A stretch of 64,000 nt of DNA from JAGVSR01 sp963750715 (GCA_963750715.1 CAVVRP010000012.1:496001-560000), one strand, 5' to 3'; shown: positions 19,517-28,964, counted from the stretch's first letter. The notes: generated by a model not told the origin, from the sequence alone. Numbers and translations: made by a program.

Positions 19517-20535
19517 CAGCGTGCCTCCTCCAGCATGCGTTTTTCGCCGTGTGATTTGACCGATTCATCGCCCTTGGGACGCTCCGCCAGACACAGGCAG
19601 ACAGTCAGCTGCTCCGAACCATCCGCCGACGTGGGTTTCAGTGCCTTGACAGCTGTGAACGAGAGACCGGCTTCCTCGCACCATTGGCGCAATTGCGCGA
19701 CAGGAAAGCCCAGCCTCTCGTGAGCATGCTTATCGCGGAGGAATTCCAGATCGTGCGGCTCGAAATCGGCGATCATCAAACGTCCGCCGGGCGCCAGTAC
19801 GCGCGCGGCTTCCGCGATCGCGGCGGCAGGCTCGGAGAGGAAATGCAGAACCTGATGCATGACCACGGCATCGGCGACACCATCGGCCAAAGCAAGAGTG
19901 TAGATGTCGCCGTGACGAACCTGGGCATTGTCCAGCCCGCGTGCCGACAGCTTGCTGCGCGCATAAGCGAGCATGGACTGATTGACGTCCAACCCGAGGC
20001 CGCGCCTGTAGTGGCCGGCGAAGAGTTCCAGAATGCGGCCGGTGCCCGTGCCCAGGTCGACAAGAAGATCGAACTTCGCATCTCCGAGACCCTCCAGCAT
20101 CGCGGCTTCGACCTTCTGGTCGGGCACATGAAGCGTGCGAATGCGATCCCAATCGGCGGCGTGCGACTTGAAGTAATCCTGAGCGGCGGCTTCGCGCTCG
20201 CGCTTCAGGTTTTCGGCGCGCTCACGATCCCTCCTCAGACTGGTGTCGTCGGTGTCGACCGCTTCCACGATCCGCCGGGTCAGCAACCCACCGCGCGTGC
20301 GATCTGAAACATGGAAGTAGACCCAGCTTCCCTCCCGGAACCGTTCCACTAGACCCGCTTCCGTGAGGAGCTTCAGGTGGCGGCTAATTCGCGGCTGGCT
20401 CTGCCCGAGGATCTGCGTCAGATCCTTGACGTTGTGCTCGCCCACCGACAGCAGGAGCAAAATGCGCAGGCGCGTCGGCTCCGCCGCCGCCTTCAGCGCC
20501 GCCACCAAATCCTTCGCTGTCTGACCCTGAGCCAA
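19516..20535 (-). CDS. sahR: SahR-like ArsR-family regulator fused to a SAM-methyltransferase-fold sensor domain
   Basis: About 339 aa. The N-terminus is an ArsR winged helix (AAAEPTRLRILLLLSVGEHN, then LTQILGQSQPRISRHLKLL), and residues from about 135 form a class I methyltransferase domain with motif I VDLGTGTGRILEL. SahR regulators described in Proteobacteria have this architecture, sense S-adenosylhomocysteine and repress SAM-cycle genes (metF, metH, ahcY, metK). Position as first gene before metF-metH fits. The frame is open to 20580, but that part overlaps a promoter and operator, so TTG 20535 after AGAGAGG is preferred (GTG 20541 is an alternative). Enzymatic methylation is possible but less likely. 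Confidence 0.88.
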   Translation of the reverse strand: MAQGQTAKDLVAALKAAAEPTRLRILLLLSVGEHNVKDLTQILGQSQPRISRHLKLLTEAGLVERFREGSWVYFHVSDRTRGGLLTRRIVEAVDTDDTSLRRDRERAENLKREREAAAQDYFKSHAADWDRIRTLHVPDQKVEAAMLEGLGDAKFDLLVDLGTGTGRILELFAGHYRRGLGLDVNQSMLAYARSKLSARGLDNAQVRHGDIYTLALADGVADAVVMHQVLHFLSEPAAAIAEAARVLAPGGRLMIADFEPHDLEFLRDKHAHERLGFPVAQLRQWCEEAGLSFTAVKALKPTSADGSEQLTVCLCLAERPKGDESVKSHGEKRMLEEAR

Positions 20536-20552
20536 GTGCACCTCTCTGCGTG

Positions 20553-20580
20553 CATATAAAGATATGTTTATATCTGTCAA
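20553..20580 (-). promoter_or_regulatory. Promoter with inverted-repeat operator (probable SahR site) for sahR-metF-metH
   Basis: On the minus strand TTGACA (20580-20575) and TATATG (20558-20553) are separated by 16 bases. Within and across the spacer lies a perfect 7-bp inverted repeat, ATATAAA-N6-TTTATAT (20554-20573). A repressor bound there would block the promoter. The local AT-richness stands out in GC-rich DNA. Confidence 0.8.
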
Positions 20581-20705
20581 GAGTGATCCGGCACCTGCTC
20601 AAAGGTGCGCCGGCGCCCGGTCGACACCGGCCAAGGCTTAACGTCGCGGTAAGGCTATCGGGTTAGCGTTTCCGATCCGTCATTTCTCTCTCTTCCGGGG
20701 ACGTC

Positions 20706-21341
20706 ATGCGCATTTCCGCAGTGGCCACCATGTTGCCCACCACCGTCTCGCCCGATCTGCCTTTTCGATCCGAACAGACGTCGTCACCGGCGAAATGTGG
20801 CCTTGCGATCGTGCTTCTCCTGAGCCTCGCCTCAGTGCTCATGTTTCCATACATTCTCCTCGGCATCGCCATGGTGAACGACGCCGCAATTCGCTCCACC
20901 ATTGCGCAGCACCCGTTGACAGCGGGCCAACTTCTAGCCGGCCTTGCCTTCTGGACCGCATTGATCGGCTTCCCCCTACGGCGGCTGATCAGGAGCCTGG
21001 GATATTCGCGCTCCATCGAGATGACCAATGGCCGCGTCTCGGTTGAGGAGCGCCACTTGTTCGGAGCATATGCTTGGACTGATGACATCTCCGGCTTCGA
21101 GGGCCTTGCCCATCACGTGCGGGCTTCAATGTCGAGCGTTCGGCATGAATTGATCCTGGTTCATCCAGACCGCGAACGCTCGATTCTGGTAGGTTTCTCC
21201 GCCCGTTTTTCGCAGAATGACATCGACGGGATGGTCGCGGCCCTGGGTACGCATGAGGTTCCGTCCGCCTCTCTCTACAAGTTCCGGCTGCCTGGTGTGC
21301 GTTTCGGGTCCCCAATGCCCGAGGCGCCTGTTCCGGCATGA
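20706..21341 (+). CDS. Hypothetical membrane protein
   Basis: 211-aa protein with two predicted membrane segments (about residues 32-55 and 70-92), followed by a soluble C-terminal half. No family recognised; the topology (short N-terminus, two helices, PH-like beta-rich tail with segments such as IEMTNGRVSVEERHL) is reminiscent of small bacterial PH-domain membrane proteins, but that is only an impression. It is divergent from sahR with a 125-bp gap. GC content and codon usage match neighbours. Confidence 0.65.
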   Translation: MRISAVATMLPTTVSPDLPFRSEQTSSPAKCGLAIVLLLSLASVLMFPYILLGIAMVNDAAIRSTIAQHPLTAGQLLAGLAFWTALIGFPLRRLIRSLGYSRSIEMTNGRVSVEERHLFGAYAWTDDISGFEGLAHHVRASMSSVRHELILVHPDRERSILVGFSARFSQNDIDGMVAALGTHEVPSASLYKFRLPGVRFGSPMPEAPVPA

Positions 21342-21482
21342 TCTGGACGGAGGTACCGCGCAAAACCTGTTCGTTTGACTGAGGCCATCCGCCATGCTGT
21401 ACCAACCTGGGGGATGGGTTCCGAAAGCCTCGTCCATGCCGCAATCTCGCGACAACGTGCCAGCCGATTGGAGACGTTACCC

Positions 21483-22076
21483 ATGCAGGCTCTGGAACTG
21501 AGAACGATGAATTCAATGTCCGTTCTATCGCGCCTTGTCGCTACCGCCGTCGTGCTGTTCAGTCTTGCGGGCACCGCGCTGGCTGAACAGCCGGGCGCCT
21601 ATATGCAGCGGGTGGCCAATGATCTCGTTGCAGCATCGCGAACTGGTTCTGCAGCGCAGTTCGCATCCGTCATCCGAAGCCATGCGGACATTCCGGCCAT
21701 CGGTCTCACCGCGCTCGGCTCCTACGCCGCCAGCCTGCCCAAGTCCGACCGACCGATCTATTACAACGGCATGGTCAACTTCATAGCCCGCTATGCCGCC
21801 AAGGAAGCGCCGAAGTATCCCGTGGCAAAAGCCATCATGGTTGGCCAGTCGGGTGAGACGGCCGGCGGCGCCTACGTCGACAGCCGCGTGGTCTTGAAGA
21901 GCGGCGAAAGCTACGACGTCCGCTGGAAACTCGTGCGACGCGGCGACGTTTACAAGGTGCGCGACGCCGAAGTGATCGGCTTCGAGATGACGTCGTTCCT
22001 CAACACGCTGTTCCAGAATTACATCGGCGAGAACGGCGGCAATCCCAAAGCGCTCGTCGTGGCGCTCAATCGGTAA
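21483..22076 (+). CDS. MlaC/Ttg2D-family periplasmic phospholipid-binding protein
   Basis: About 197 aa with a signal peptide (VLSRLVATAVVLFSLAGTALA) and a mature domain of the MlaC (ABC-associated toluene tolerance) family. Helical N-terminus, then a segment ending FIARYAAKEAPKY, and the beta region VRWKLVRRGDVYKVRDAEVIG near residues 150-170. MlaC carries phospholipids between membranes for the Mla system, but no other mla genes are adjacent, so this may be an orphan paralogue. The start is chosen at ATG 21483 after GGAGA; ATG 21507 is an alternative. Confidence 0.75.
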   Translation: MQALELRTMNSMSVLSRLVATAVVLFSLAGTALAEQPGAYMQRVANDLVAASRTGSAAQFASVIRSHADIPAIGLTALGSYAASLPKSDRPIYYNGMVNFIARYAAKEAPKYPVAKAIMVGQSGETAGGAYVDSRVVLKSGESYDVRWKLVRRGDVYKVRDAEVIGFEMTSFLNTLFQNYIGENGGNPKALVVALNR

Positions 22077-22144
22077 GGCGCTTCTATCGCGCGTTCAGAT
22101 CAAAAGGGTCACGGCGACGCGGCCCTTTTGCTGTGACGAGGCGC

Positions 22145-23131
22145 TTATGCCAGCGCTGGCTGATACCGGCGGCTCCCCGCACCGCGCGCCCTGGCAAGCC
22201 GGCAGACCTGCTCGTACACGATCGTCGCGGCATTGAGCGCGGTGAGGCCCGCCAGGTCATAGGGCGGCGCCACTTCGACGAGATCGAACCCGACGATCGG
22301 CAGCCCCTCCAGCGCACGCAGGATCTGCAGCAGTTTCATCGGCGATAGTCCGCCGGTCACCGGAGTGCCGGTGCCCGGTGCGTAGGCAGGATCGAGACAA
22401 TCGATATCGACGGTCAAATAGCAGGGCTGGCCCGCCGTCACCTGTCGAATCACCGATGCTATTGCCCCTGCTGAGTGTTCGCCGGCATACTCGTTGTCGA
22501 GGATGGTGACGCCGAGGGGATCATCGACCCACGTCCGGATGCCGACCTGGACGGATCGCTCCGCCACGATCAGCCCATCCTTGATGGCGCGCCAGAACAT
22601 CGTGCCGTGATTGAATTCGACAGGCTCTTCGCCGCTATTCGTGCTTGTCCAGGTATCGGTATGGGCATCGAAATGCACGAGCGCCAGCGGCCCGTGACGC
22701 TTCGCATGCGCCTTTATCAGCGGATAGCTGATGAAATGGTCGCCGCCGAGCCCGCACAAGAAAGCGCCTGCGTCGATGACTTTGCTGGCCGCCGTCTCGA
22801 TCGAAGCCAGGATGCTGGCCGGATGGCCGTAGTCGAAGTGCACATCACCCAGATCGACGGCCTTGACATACTGCAGCGGGTCGAAACCGCCCGGATATGC
22901 CTTCAGTTCGGCAAGCTGAGCGGACGCTGCGCGAATGGCTGCGGGACCGAGCCGGGCGCCGGGCCTGTTCGATGTCGCCAGATCGAAGGGTATGCCAAGG
23001 ATTGCAAGGTCCTGACCTTCAGCCGACGCCGCGCGCGGCACGCGCAGGAATGTCCCGCAGGTGGCGTAGGTCTGTTCGGCAGCGATGGTAGAGGGGGAAA
23101 ACGTGCTCGTATGAATCACGACGGACTCCAT
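22145..23131 (-). CDS. speB: Agmatinase (SpeB-like ureohydrolase)
   Basis: 328-aa binuclear manganese ureohydrolase, probably converting agmatine to putrescine and urea. Metal-ligand motifs are all present: GLGGDHFISYP, HFDAHTDTW and the DIDCLDPAYAPGTGTP signature. The start is ATG 23131 (MESVVIHTS), whose codon sits inside a 20-bp palindrome. Next to amine-catabolic genes it would feed arginine-derived agmatine into the putrescine pathway. Guanidinobutyrase or guanidinopropionase activity (giving GABA or beta-alanine) is an equally fitting alternative, given the GABA and beta-alanine aminotransferase genes upstream. Confidence 0.82.
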   Translation of the reverse strand: MESVVIHTSTFSPSTIAAEQTYATCGTFLRVPRAASAEGQDLAILGIPFDLATSNRPGARLGPAAIRAASAQLAELKAYPGGFDPLQYVKAVDLGDVHFDYGHPASILASIETAASKVIDAGAFLCGLGGDHFISYPLIKAHAKRHGPLALVHFDAHTDTWTSTNSGEEPVEFNHGTMFWRAIKDGLIVAERSVQVGIRTWVDDPLGVTILDNEYAGEHSAGAIASVIRQVTAGQPCYLTVDIDCLDPAYAPGTGTPVTGGLSPMKLLQILRALEGLPIVGFDLVEVAPPYDLAGLTALNAATIVYEQVCRLARARGAGSRRYQPALA

Positions 23132-23148
23132 CTCGTTTGTACGAGATG
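23129..23148. promoter_or_regulatory. Perfect 8-bp inverted repeat over the agmatinase start codon
   Basis: CATCTCGT-TTGT-ACGAGATG reads the same on both strands apart from the four central bases, and the first CAT is the complement of the agmatinase ATG. It may be an operator or a hairpin hiding the start codon in mRNA. Confidence 0.5.
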
Positions 23149-23266
23149 TCGCCGGCCGACATCGTTCTTGGGACCTCGCCAGCACGATCCAGTCAGACTG
23201 GCGTGCTCCCGGTTTCGAGCAATAGAAGGGAACCACAAGTCATGACTGAAGTCAAGCCTGGGAAGA

Positions 23267-23299
23267 TTGTGAAGCGCGAACCCGGCTCACGCTTCACAA
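23267..23299 (-). terminator. Hairpin between mmsA and agmatinase genes
   Basis: A perfect 10-bp stem (TTGTGAAGCG / CGCTTCACAA) with a 13-base loop begins immediately after the mmsA stop codon. No long T run follows on the minus strand, so it may be a weak terminator or an mRNA-stabilising element. Confidence 0.5.
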
Positions 23300-23302
23300 C
23301 AA

Positions 23303-24799
23303 CTATTTCAGCGCCGGGAAGTTGAACTCGGCGCCTGAACGGATGCCGGTCGGCCAGCGGACGGTCACGGTCTTGATGCGCGTATAGAAGCGCACGCCTT
23401 CCGGGCCGTAGATGGCGTGATCGCCGAACAGCGACCGCTTCCATCCGCCGAACGAATGATAGGCGACCGGCACTGGTAGAGGCACATTGATGCCGACCAT
23501 GCCAACTTCGATCTTGTCGGCGAACGCGCGCGCCGCGTCGCCGTCTCGGGTGAAAATCGCGGTGCCGTTGCCGTACTCGTGCGTATTAATGAGATCTGCT
23601 GCCTCGTCGTAGCTCTTGGCGCGTACGACTGCGAGCACGGGACCAAAGATCTCTTGCTTGTAGATCGTCATGTTTCGCGTGACGTTGTCGAACAGCGACC
23701 CGCCGAGGAAGAAACCGTTTTCATATCCCTGCAGCACGAGCCCCCGTCCATCGACCACGAGCTTGGCGCCTTCCTTGACGCCCTTATCAATCAGGCCGGT
23801 GATGCGGCGCTTCGCTTCAAGTGTGACAACTGGGCCCATCTCGGCTTCCGGGTCGGTGGCGGGAGCGATCTTCAAGGCGCGTACCTTCGGTGCGAGCGCC
23901 TCGACGAGCTTGTCGGCCGTCCTTTCACCGACTGGAACCGCGACGGAGATCGCCATGCAGCGCTCGCCCGCCGAGCCGTAGCCCGCACCCATCAGGGCAT
24001 CGACCGCCTGATCCATGTCGGCGTCGGGCATGATGATCATGTGGTTCTTGGCGCCGCCAAGTGCCTGCACGCGCTTGCCGTGCGCCGAGCCACGCGTGAA
24101 CACGTACTCTGCTATGGGCGTCGAGCCGACGAAAGACACCGCCTTGATGTCGGGATGATCAAGGATCGCATCCACGATGGTCTTGTCGCCATGCACGATG
24201 TTGAAAACGCCGGGTGGCAAGCCCGCCTCCTGGAACAGCTCCCAGATCAGCATCGGCGCGGAGGGATCGCGTTCGGACGGCTTCAGGATGAAGGTGTTAC
24301 CACAGGCGATAGCGACGGGGAACATCCACATCGGCACCATTGCCGGGAAGTTGAACGGCGTGATTCCGGCGACCACGCCAAGTGGCTGGCGATCCGACCA
24401 ACTGTCGATCTCGGGACCGACGTTTCGGCTGAACTCGCCCTTCAGCAGATGAGGAATTCCGCAGGCGAAATCGACTACGTCGATGCCACGCTGCAATTCG
24501 CCGAGGGCATCCAAATGCGTCTTGCCGTGTTCGCGGGAAATGGCGCGCGCGATTTCGTTGGCATTGCGCTCCAGCAGCTCCTTGAACTTGAACATCGGAC
24601 GGATGCGCTTCAGCGGCGGCGTCGAGCCCCAGGTTACGGCAGCGGCCTTGGCGGCCGCCATGGCCGCATTGAAATCGTCCACCGACGACAGCGGCAGGCT
24701 CGCCGACTGCTCGCCCGTCGCCGGGTTGTAGACAGGCTGCGTGCGCGACGAGGACGACGCGACCTTGCGGCCGCCGATGGCGTTCTGAATAGTCTGCAT
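23303..24799 (-). CDS. mmsA: CoA-acylating methylmalonate-semialdehyde dehydrogenase
   Basis: 498-aa aldehyde dehydrogenase of the MmsA type, starting MQTIQNAIGGRKV. The catalytic Cys is in GSAGERCMAISVAV near residue 285, and the family signature ITPFNFPAMVPMWMFP lies near 147-162. It converts methylmalonate semialdehyde to propionyl-CoA and malonate semialdehyde to acetyl-CoA. Sitting directly after the omega-amino acid:pyruvate aminotransferase gene, its likely job is the second step of beta-alanine (or 3-aminoisobutyrate) breakdown. Same strand as its neighbours, 67 bp after the aminotransferase. Confidence 0.92.
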   Translation of the reverse strand: MQTIQNAIGGRKVASSSSRTQPVYNPATGEQSASLPLSSVDDFNAAMAAAKAAAVTWGSTPPLKRIRPMFKFKELLERNANEIARAISREHGKTHLDALGELQRGIDVVDFACGIPHLLKGEFSRNVGPEIDSWSDRQPLGVVAGITPFNFPAMVPMWMFPVAIACGNTFILKPSERDPSAPMLIWELFQEAGLPPGVFNIVHGDKTIVDAILDHPDIKAVSFVGSTPIAEYVFTRGSAHGKRVQALGGAKNHMIIMPDADMDQAVDALMGAGYGSAGERCMAISVAVPVGERTADKLVEALAPKVRALKIAPATDPEAEMGPVVTLEAKRRITGLIDKGVKEGAKLVVDGRGLVLQGYENGFFLGGSLFDNVTRNMTIYKQEIFGPVLAVVRAKSYDEAADLINTHEYGNGTAIFTRDGDAARAFADKIEVGMVGINVPLPVPVAYHSFGGWKRSLFGDHAIYGPEGVRFYTRIKTVTVRWPTGIRSGAEFNFPALK

Positions 24800-24866
24800 T
24801 CGGACTTACTCACTCTTGCATTGTTATGGAACCGACTCTTCCCGCTGACGGGAAGAGGGGTGATCG

Positions 24867-26192
24867 TCACGCGTAGTCGGCCTTAAGCACGCCGGTGAGA
24901 ATGTCGCACAGCTGATCGATCTCGGGCTTGGAAACGATGAGCGGCGGCGACAACGCGATGATGTCACCCGTGGTGCGCACCAGCAGTCCCTGCTCGAATG
25001 CCTTCACGAAACGGTCATACGCGCGTTTGGTCGGATGCCCGGGGACCGGATCGAGTTCGACTGCGCCAACAAGGCCGATATTGCGGATGTCGATGATATG
25101 CGGCAGCCCCTTCAGCGCGTGCAGGCGCTCCTCCCAATACGGCGCCAGTTCTGCCGCGCGCGACAGCAGGCCTTCGTCCTGATAAGTATCGAGCGTGCCG
25201 AGAGCGGCGGCGCACGCGATCGGGTGGCCCGAGTACGTATAGCCGTGGAAGAAATCGATCATCCAGTTGGGACCGCCCATGAAGGCATCGTGGATTTTGT
25301 CCTTCACGAACACCGCGCCCATCGGAATGGTGCCGTTGGTGACGCCCTTCGCCGTGGTGATCATGTCGGGAGAGATGCCGAAATAGTCGGAACCGAAGTT
25401 GGTTCCGAGACGGCCGAAGCCTGTGATGACCTCGTCGGCGATGAGCAGAATGTCGTGCCTGGCGCAGATCGCTTCCAGCCGCTTCAGATATCCCTTCGGC
25501 GGGATAAGAACCCCTGCCGAACAGGCCACCGGCTCGACGATGACGGCCGCGATCGTCGACGCATCGTGCAGCGCAACGAGGCGCTCCAGATCGTCGGCGA
25601 GCTCGGCGCCATGTTCGGGTTCGCCGCGCGAGAAGGCATTGCGCACCAGATCATGCGTGTGGCGGATGTGATCGACACCTGCGACAAGCGCACCGAACGC
25701 CTTGCGGTTGTTGACCATGCCGCCGACCGACATGCCGCCGAAGTTGACGCCGTGATAGCCCCGCTCACGGCCGATCAGGCGCACTTTGCTGGCATTGCCC
25801 TTGGCGCGGTGGTAGGCGATCGCCATCTTTAGCGCGGTCTCGACCGACTCCGAACCGGAGTTCGTGAAGAATACATGATTGAAGCCGTCCGGCGCGATGT
25901 TGACGAGGCGGGAGGCCGCCTCGAACGCCTTGACGTGCCCCATCTGGAACGTGCCGGCGAAATCGAGCGTCGCTGCCTGCTTCTGGATCGCCTCGACGAT
26001 TTTCGGCCGGCAGTGGCCGGCGTTGACGCACCACAGACCCGACGTGCCATCCAGTACCTTGCGGCCTTCGGGCGTGACGTAGTGCACGCGGTCAGCCGCC
26101 GCGAACAGTCGGGGCGCGCTCTTGAACTGCCGGTTCGCCGTGAACGGCATCCAGAAGGCTTCGAGATCGTTGGTCTTGAGCTGAATGTTCAT
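24867..26192 (-). CDS. Omega-amino acid:pyruvate aminotransferase (beta-alanine-pyruvate transaminase)
   Basis: 441-aa class III aminotransferase starting MNIQLKTNDLEAFWMPFTANR. Motifs: FTNSGSESVETALK for phosphate binding near 115-128, DEVITGFGRLG, and the PLP lysine in TTAKGVTNG near residue 285. The N-terminal FWMPFTANRQFK stretch is characteristic of the beta-alanine:pyruvate enzyme. It makes malonate semialdehyde and alanine, and the former is used by MmsA encoded next. The frame is open to 26300 but that part overlaps the gabT end and has no homology. Broad activity on C3-C5 omega-amino acids and amines is known for this family. Confidence 0.9.
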   Translation of the reverse strand: MNIQLKTNDLEAFWMPFTANRQFKSAPRLFAAADRVHYVTPEGRKVLDGTSGLWCVNAGHCRPKIVEAIQKQAATLDFAGTFQMGHVKAFEAASRLVNIAPDGFNHVFFTNSGSESVETALKMAIAYHRAKGNASKVRLIGRERGYHGVNFGGMSVGGMVNNRKAFGALVAGVDHIRHTHDLVRNAFSRGEPEHGAELADDLERLVALHDASTIAAVIVEPVACSAGVLIPPKGYLKRLEAICARHDILLIADEVITGFGRLGTNFGSDYFGISPDMITTAKGVTNGTIPMGAVFVKDKIHDAFMGGPNWMIDFFHGYTYSGHPIACAAALGTLDTYQDEGLLSRAAELAPYWEERLHALKGLPHIIDIRNIGLVGAVELDPVPGHPTKRAYDRFVKAFEQGLLVRTTGDIIALSPPLIVSKPEIDQLCDILTGVLKADYA

Positions 26193-26235
26193 GGTGGGTG
26201 TCCTCGCGCTCGCATCCGAGCATTTGAATTCGGGT

Positions 26236-27532
26236 TCAGGCGGCGCGGGCGACCGCGTCGGTGAGGCTGGCCGTGAAGATATCCATGCCCTCGCAGACAA
26301 GATCGTCGCTGGCGGTCAGCGGCACGAGGAAGCGGATGACGTTGCCGTAGGTGCCGCACGAGAGCAGGATCAGCCCGCGTTCATTGGCGGCCTTGAGCAG
26401 TGCGGAGGTGAGCTGCGGGGCCGGTTCGTGGCTCGCCTTGTCCTTGACGAGTTCGATGGCGCACATGGCGCCAAGCCCGCGCACGTCGCCGACGCAGTTG
26501 AGGTTGGAGTGGTCCTTCAGCTGATTGCAGCGATCCATGATGATCTCGCCGATCGCCTGGGAGCGCTCGCACAGTTTCTCGTCTTCGATGATGTCGAGCA
26601 CCGCATGGGCAGCGGCGCAGGCCACCGGGTTACCGGCGTACGTGCCACCGAGACCGCCGGGGTTCGCCGCATCCATGACATCGGCGCGACCGGTGATCGC
26701 GGACAGCGGTAGGCCGCCGGCAAGACCCTTCGCCAGCGTCACGACGTCGGCCTTTACGCCGGCATGCTCGAGCGCGAACATCTTGCCCGTGCGGGCAAAG
26801 CCGGTCTGAATCTCATCACCGATGAGAAGTATGCCGTGCTCGTCGCACACGGCGCGCAGCGTGCGCAGAAAATCGAACGGCGCGATGTTGAACCCGCCTT
26901 CGCCCTGCATCGGCTCGATGATGATGCCGGCAATGCTCGACGGGTCTGCCTGATACTTGAACAGCGCCTTCAGGGCCGCGATGCTGTCGTCGCTCGAGAC
27001 ACCATGATAGGCGGTCGGGAAACGCGATGTTGTAGATGTCGGCCGGGAACGGACCGAAGCCCTTCTTGTACGGAACGACCTTGCCGGTCAGCGCCATGCC
27101 CATGTGGGTGCGGCCATGAAAGCCGCCGCTGAACGACACGATGCCCGGGCGGCCCGTGAAGGCGCGCGCGACCTTGACCGCGTTTTCGACGGCTTCGGCG
27201 CCCGTCGAGGCCAGCATCGTCTTGGCTGGACCATACACCGGGGCGATGGCATTGAGGCGCTCGGCAAGGCGTACGTAGTTCTCATACGGCGTCACCTGGA
27301 AGCACAGGTGGCTGAAGGCTTCCAGCTGATGCTTCACGGCAGCCGTGATGCGCGGATGCTGATGGCCCGTGTTGACCACCGCGATGCCGGCGCCGAAGTC
27401 GATATAGCGTTTTCCTTCCTCGCTCCAGATCTCGGAGTTCTTGGCGCGCGTGGCATAGATGTTCGTCGTCTGACCGATGCCGCGCGGGACGGCGGCACAC
27501 TTGCGCTCGTGAAGCTCTGCGGACGTTGCCAT
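26236..27532 (-). pseudogene. gabT: 4-aminobutyrate aminotransferase with a one-base frameshift
   Basis: Reading from ATG 27532 gives a GabT N-terminus (MATSAELHERKCAAVPRG..., STGAEAVENAVKVAR, SFSGGFHGRTHMG) as far as DIYNIAFP. The correct continuation, TAYHGVS and onward, is in the next frame, including DEIQTGFARTG and the PLP lysine in TLAKGLAGG, to the stop at 26236. The break is at 27015-27020, where one G appears to be extra. Total length of 1,297 nt is one base over a whole number of codons (431 aa if repaired). As written, the product would lack the catalytic lysine. GabT converts GABA to succinate semialdehyde for GabD. Confidence 0.85.
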
Positions 27533-27606
27533 GATCTCGCACCCTTACGTTGACATGGGGCTTGCGCCAAAGCGCCGAGCCGGACCTATTAAAACTGATG
27601 AGTGGC

Positions 27607-28881
27607 TCACGAAAAGGCCTGTAACCCGGTCTGCGCGCGACCGAGTATCAGAGCATGCACGTCGTGCGTGCCCTCGTAGGTGTTGACCGCTTCGAGGTTC
27701 TGGGAATGGCGCATGATGTGATACTCGTCGGAAATGCCATTGCCGCCGTGCATGTCGCGAGCCGTTCGGGCGATGTCCAGGGCCTTGCCGCAACTGTTGC
27801 GCTTCAACAGCGATATCGCTTCCGGCGCCAGCACGCCCTTGTCCTTGAGACGCGCGGCATGGAGGCAGGCCGTCAGGGCCAGCGTGATCTCAGTCTGCAT
27901 ATCGGCGAGCTTCTTCTGGACGAGTTGCGTGGCCGCGAGCGGCCGGCCGAATTGAATGCGATCGAGCGTATACTGGCGTGCCGCCTGCCAGCAGAATTCC
28001 GCCGCACCCAAGGCCCCCCACGCGATGCCGAAGCGGGCGTTGTTGAGACAGCCGAACGGACCCTTGAGGCCGCTCACGTTCGGCAGCAGGTTCGCGTGCG
28101 GCACGAAGACATTGTCCATGACGATTTCACCCGTGACCGAGGCGCGCAACGACAGCTTGCCCTCGATCTTCGGTGACGACAGTCCGGCCATGCCGCGTTC
28201 AAGTATGAAACCACGGATGACGCCGTCTTCGGTCTTCGCCCAGACGATGAAGATGTCGGCGATGGGCGAATTCGTAATCCACATCTTGGCACCCGTCAGA
28301 CGGTATCCGCCGGCGACGGTCTGGGCCCGCGTCTTCATGTTGCCGATATCGGAGCCGTGATCGGGCTCGGTCAAGCCGAAGCAGCCGACCAGTTCGCCGG
28401 TTGCAAGGCGCGGCAGGTAGGCTTGGCGCTGCGCTTCGCTGCCGTAGGCATAGATCGGATACATGACGAGGCTCGACTGCACGCTCATCGCCGAGCGGTA
28501 GCCGGAATCGACCCATTCGATTTCGCGGGCGATGAGGCCGTAGGAAACGGAATTGACGCCGGCGCCGCCGTACGCCTCCGGGATCGTCGGACCGAGAAGG
28601 CCCATCGATCCAAGTTCGGTCATGATGGACCGGTCGAAGCGCTCGTGACGATAGTCGTCGCGAACACGCGGCAACAGCTGTTCGCGGCAGAAGCGCCGTG
28701 CGCTGTCGAGCATCATGCGCTCGTCGTCTTCGAGGCTCGCCTCGATCAGCAGAGGATCGGTCCAGTCGAATTTCGCCATCGCACAAGCAGCCGGTTCAGC
28801 GGCCTCGGCCGCCCCGTTTGCCGCATCGTCCGAGGCGCTTGCGACACCCGCATCTCTCGGCAGACGATCGATCTTTGACAT
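27607..28881 (-). CDS. gcdH: Glutaryl-CoA dehydrogenase (acyl-CoA dehydrogenase family)
   Basis: About 424 aa from ATG 28881 (MSKIDRLPRDAG). The flavoprotein fold is clear: LTEPDHGSDIGNMKT, a KMWITNSPIAD FAD-binding region and the C-terminal NTYEGTHDVHALILGRA with the catalytic Glu of the YEGT motif, which is the GCDH signature. It would oxidise and decarboxylate glutaryl-CoA to crotonyl-CoA, the exit route for lysine, cadaverine and 5-aminovalerate. The first 35 residues are an Ala-rich extension without homology; an internal start near MAKFDWTDP is possible. It is divergent from the PuuR-like gene. Confidence 0.88.
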   Translation of the reverse strand: MSKIDRLPRDAGVASASDDAANGAAEAAEPAACAMAKFDWTDPLLIEASLEDDERMMLDSARRFCREQLLPRVRDDYRHERFDRSIMTELGSMGLLGPTIPEAYGGAGVNSVSYGLIAREIEWVDSGYRSAMSVQSSLVMYPIYAYGSEAQRQAYLPRLATGELVGCFGLTEPDHGSDIGNMKTRAQTVAGGYRLTGAKMWITNSPIADIFIVWAKTEDGVIRGFILERGMAGLSSPKIEGKLSLRASVTGEIVMDNVFVPHANLLPNVSGLKGPFGCLNNARFGIAWGALGAAEFCWQAARQYTLDRIQFGRPLAATQLVQKKLADMQTEITLALTACLHAARLKDKGVLAPEAISLLKRNSCGKALDIARTARDMHGGNGISDEYHIMRHSQNLEAVNTYEGTHDVHALILGRAQTGLQAFS

Positions 28882-28964
28882 GGCCCAACCTCGAGTTTTT
28901 ACCAACTGCGAAGCTTGCAATACCACTGCTTAGTAATTTGATCAATCCGCTCAACATTCTTTAT

